From Flavobacteriales bacterium (GTDB lineage: Bacteria; Bacteroidota; Bacteroidia; Flavobacteriales_F; PHOS-HE28), in assembly GCA_016710965.1 (NCBI GenBank), contig JADJTW010000013.1, forward strand, positions 1 through 64,000: a stretch of DNA of 64,000 nt, in the 5' to 3' direction. Numbering within the stretch: position 1 is the stretch's first letter; each line of letters opens with the position of its first letter. Under the pieces are notes generated by a model. It saw only the letters and a program-made list of their open reading frames with translations. It was not told where the DNA came from and made no database searches. Shown here piece after piece: positions 62,801 through 64,000 of this stretch. The translations under genes and the position numbers were made by a program.

Positions 62801-64000
62801 TGTGCCACCCAGTTGCGCGATGAGCGCCAAAGGCGCACTGCTCGAACACACGGTCAGCGTTCCGTTCGTGCCGGCGTCCGCCACAGGGTTCTCGGTCACG
62901 GTTACTGTGGCGGTTGAATTCACGCATGGGGCGATCCCCGCTACCGTGTAGGTGTATACACCCGGCGCCATGGTAACCGGGTTGTAGTTTCCACCCACCA
63001 CAGGCGAAGGTCCGCTCCACGCACCACCGGCTTGTGGCACGCCACCGAGTTGAGCCAAGAGGCTTGCAACCCCTGAATTGCTACAGACTGTCAAAGTACC
63101 ATTGCTGCCTGCATCCGTCGCGGCATTTTCGACGACAGTCACCGTAGCGGTTGCATTCACGCAGGGCGCAATGCCAGCGACCGTGTACGTGTACACGCCT
63201 GCGTTCATCGTCACCGGATCGTAATTGCCGCCCACAACAGGCGATGGACCGCTCCATGCACCACCGGGATCAGGCGCTCCGCCAAGGCTTGCACCCAGCG
63301 CCACCGCTGCCCCGTTCGCGCATACAGTGAGGTTGCCATTCGCACCAGCTACCGGCGCTGCATTCTCCGTCACTGTCACCGTCGCCGTGGAGTTCGTGCA
63401 GGGCGCAACGCCGTTCACCGTGTAGGTATACACACCGGGGTTCATCGTGGCCGGGTTGTAGTTGCCCGCGCCGCCTACTGGACTCGGTCCGCTCCAGGTG
63501 CCGCCTGCGGCCGGGCCACCGCCGAGCTGCGCGATCAAGCTCGTGGCAACGCCATTGCTGCAGATCGTGAGCGCGCCGTTCGTGCCCGCGTTGGGCGGTG
63601 CGTTCTCAACAACGGTCACCGTGGCGTTCGCATTGGCGCACGGCGCAACACCGGTGACGGTGTAGGTGTACACGCCTGCGTTCATCGTCACCGGATCGTA
63701 ATTGCCGCCCACAACAGGCGATGGACCGCTCCATGCACCACCGGGATCAGGCGATCCGCCCAGGCTTGCGCCCAGCGCCACCGCTGCCCCGTTCGCGCAT
63801 ACGGCGAGGTTGCCGTTCGATCCTGCGGTCGGCGCTGTGTTCTCCGTCACCGTCACTGTGGCCGTGGAGTTCGTGCAAGGCGCTACGCCGTTCACCGTGT
63901 AGGTGTACACGCCGGGGTTCATCGTGGCCGGGTTGTAGTTGCCCGCGCCGCCTACTGGACTCGGTCCGCTCCAGGTGCCGCCTGCGGCCGGGCCACCGCC
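56888..64000 (-). CDS. Giant T9SS type-B surface protein made of ~79-residue repeats (5' end outside window)
   Basis: The C-terminus, VWVPNTFTPDGNEHNNTFKP, IYDRWGLRLFSTTDPDAYWD and YVWQLKAKD, is a gliding-motility-associated T9SS type-B sorting domain. A PKD domain precedes it (TFSHDYTGPGTCTWILGNGD). Upstream from about 57.7 kb come about 27 Ig-like repeats of ~79 residues, each of the type NAGTNGSVTVC, then LFAQLGGTPDVGGTWSGPSP, VVGGNYDPATMAPGVYTYTV and NGIAPCANASATVTVTE; each has two Cys that may form a disulfide. The ORF is broken by frameshifts at about 59.33, 59.93, several points between 60.3 and 61.1, and about 62.24 kb. Visible length exceeds 2,300 codons and the start is not reached. 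Likely an adhesin of the SprB type. Confidence 0.9.
59100..61700 (-). repeat. Higher-order repeat: two-domain unit of ~474 bp, about 5.5 copies
   Basis: Repeat type A (CDIGGAVNLFAQLGGGPTAG) and type B (CGNSAATNLFAQLGGTPDVG) alternate, so the repeating unit is an A-B pair. A copies are near 61.69, 61.22, 60.74, 60.27, 59.80 and 59.33 kb, with B copies between. Pairs are almost identical at DNA level, unlike the diverged single repeats on both sides, indicating recent tandem duplication. Confidence 0.85.
63190..64000 (-). repeat. Second two-domain higher-order repeat of the surface protein
   Basis: Around 63.43-63.52 and 63.91-64.0 kb the same 90-base sequence recurs, and the intervening domains (CANGAAVALGASLGGSPDPG then CSNGVATSLIAQLGGGPAAG) repeat as a pair of ~477 bp. 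At least 1.5 copies are visible, and the array continues beyond the window. Confidence 0.75.

Overview
The window is a piece of a fairly GC-rich Bacteroidota chromosome, most likely order Flavobacteriales. Evidence: a division/cell-wall (dcw) cluster next to the gliding genes gldB and gldC; two large surface proteins with type IX secretion (T9SS) C-terminal sorting domains; an FtsZ ending in the Bacteroidota-type NNPYLHDKVD tail; a meso-DAP-type MurE; and a TAnnTTTG promoter. No rRNA, tRNA or CRISPR array was recognised.

Layout. (1) 1-6.3 kb is accessory and degenerate: a response-regulator stub, a 42-bp tandem array, a fibronectin-III ORF, then three multiply frameshifted genes (FG-GAP T9SS surface protein, HEPN-like plus CBS protein, YD-repeat protein), followed by REP-like palindromes around a GIY-YIG nuclease gene. 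(2) 6.3-22.9 kb is an intact, tightly overlapping dcw operon on the minus strand, read mraZ-rsmH-ftsL-ftsI-murE-mraY-murD-[extra MurD C-terminal-domain gene]-ftsW-murG-murC-ftsQ-ftsA-ftsZ, with a terminator after ftsZ and then yqeY. A three-repeat MraZ operator precedes mraZ. (3) 23.3-33.7 kb: alpha/beta hydrolase, engB, gldC, gldB, a frameshifted beta-barrel gene, nadE, three envelope proteins, an ECF sigma factor and its large anti-sigma-like partner. (4) 33.7-48.9 kb is housekeeping: korAB, NifU-like, Mrp, an alkyltransferase-like protein, trmB, a MurG-like glycosyltransferase, a secreted nuclease, a PhoR-like kinase divergent from a Na/Pi transporter, a LuxE-like protein, tyrS and an NAD-dependent epimerase. 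(5) 48.97-54.34 kb is an accessory island inserted at the 3' end of the epimerase gene, leaving a second diverged copy of that gene end on its far side. It carries patatin-like phospholipases, lipoproteins overlapping upstream ORFs by ATGA, a near-identical ~390-bp repeat coding an orphan protein C-terminus, and two large inverted-repeat structures. (6) 54.4-56.8 kb returns to core genes (DUF4296-like lipoprotein, dihydroorotase, polyprenol-phosphate mannosyltransferase). (7) 56.9 kb to the window end is the 3' part of a giant T9SS type-B surface protein made of ~79-residue repeats, some in a recent two-repeat higher-order array.

The best candidates for undescribed biology are the patatin/lipoprotein island, which looks like an effector-immunity array that moves in cassettes and rebuilds its target gene's 3' end, and the free-standing MurD C-terminal domain inside the dcw operon.

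Caveat: core genes are open while many accessory and repetitive genes carry one or more single-base frameshifts. Some of these, above all in the 60.3-61.1 kb repeats, look like consensus errors rather than biological decay.
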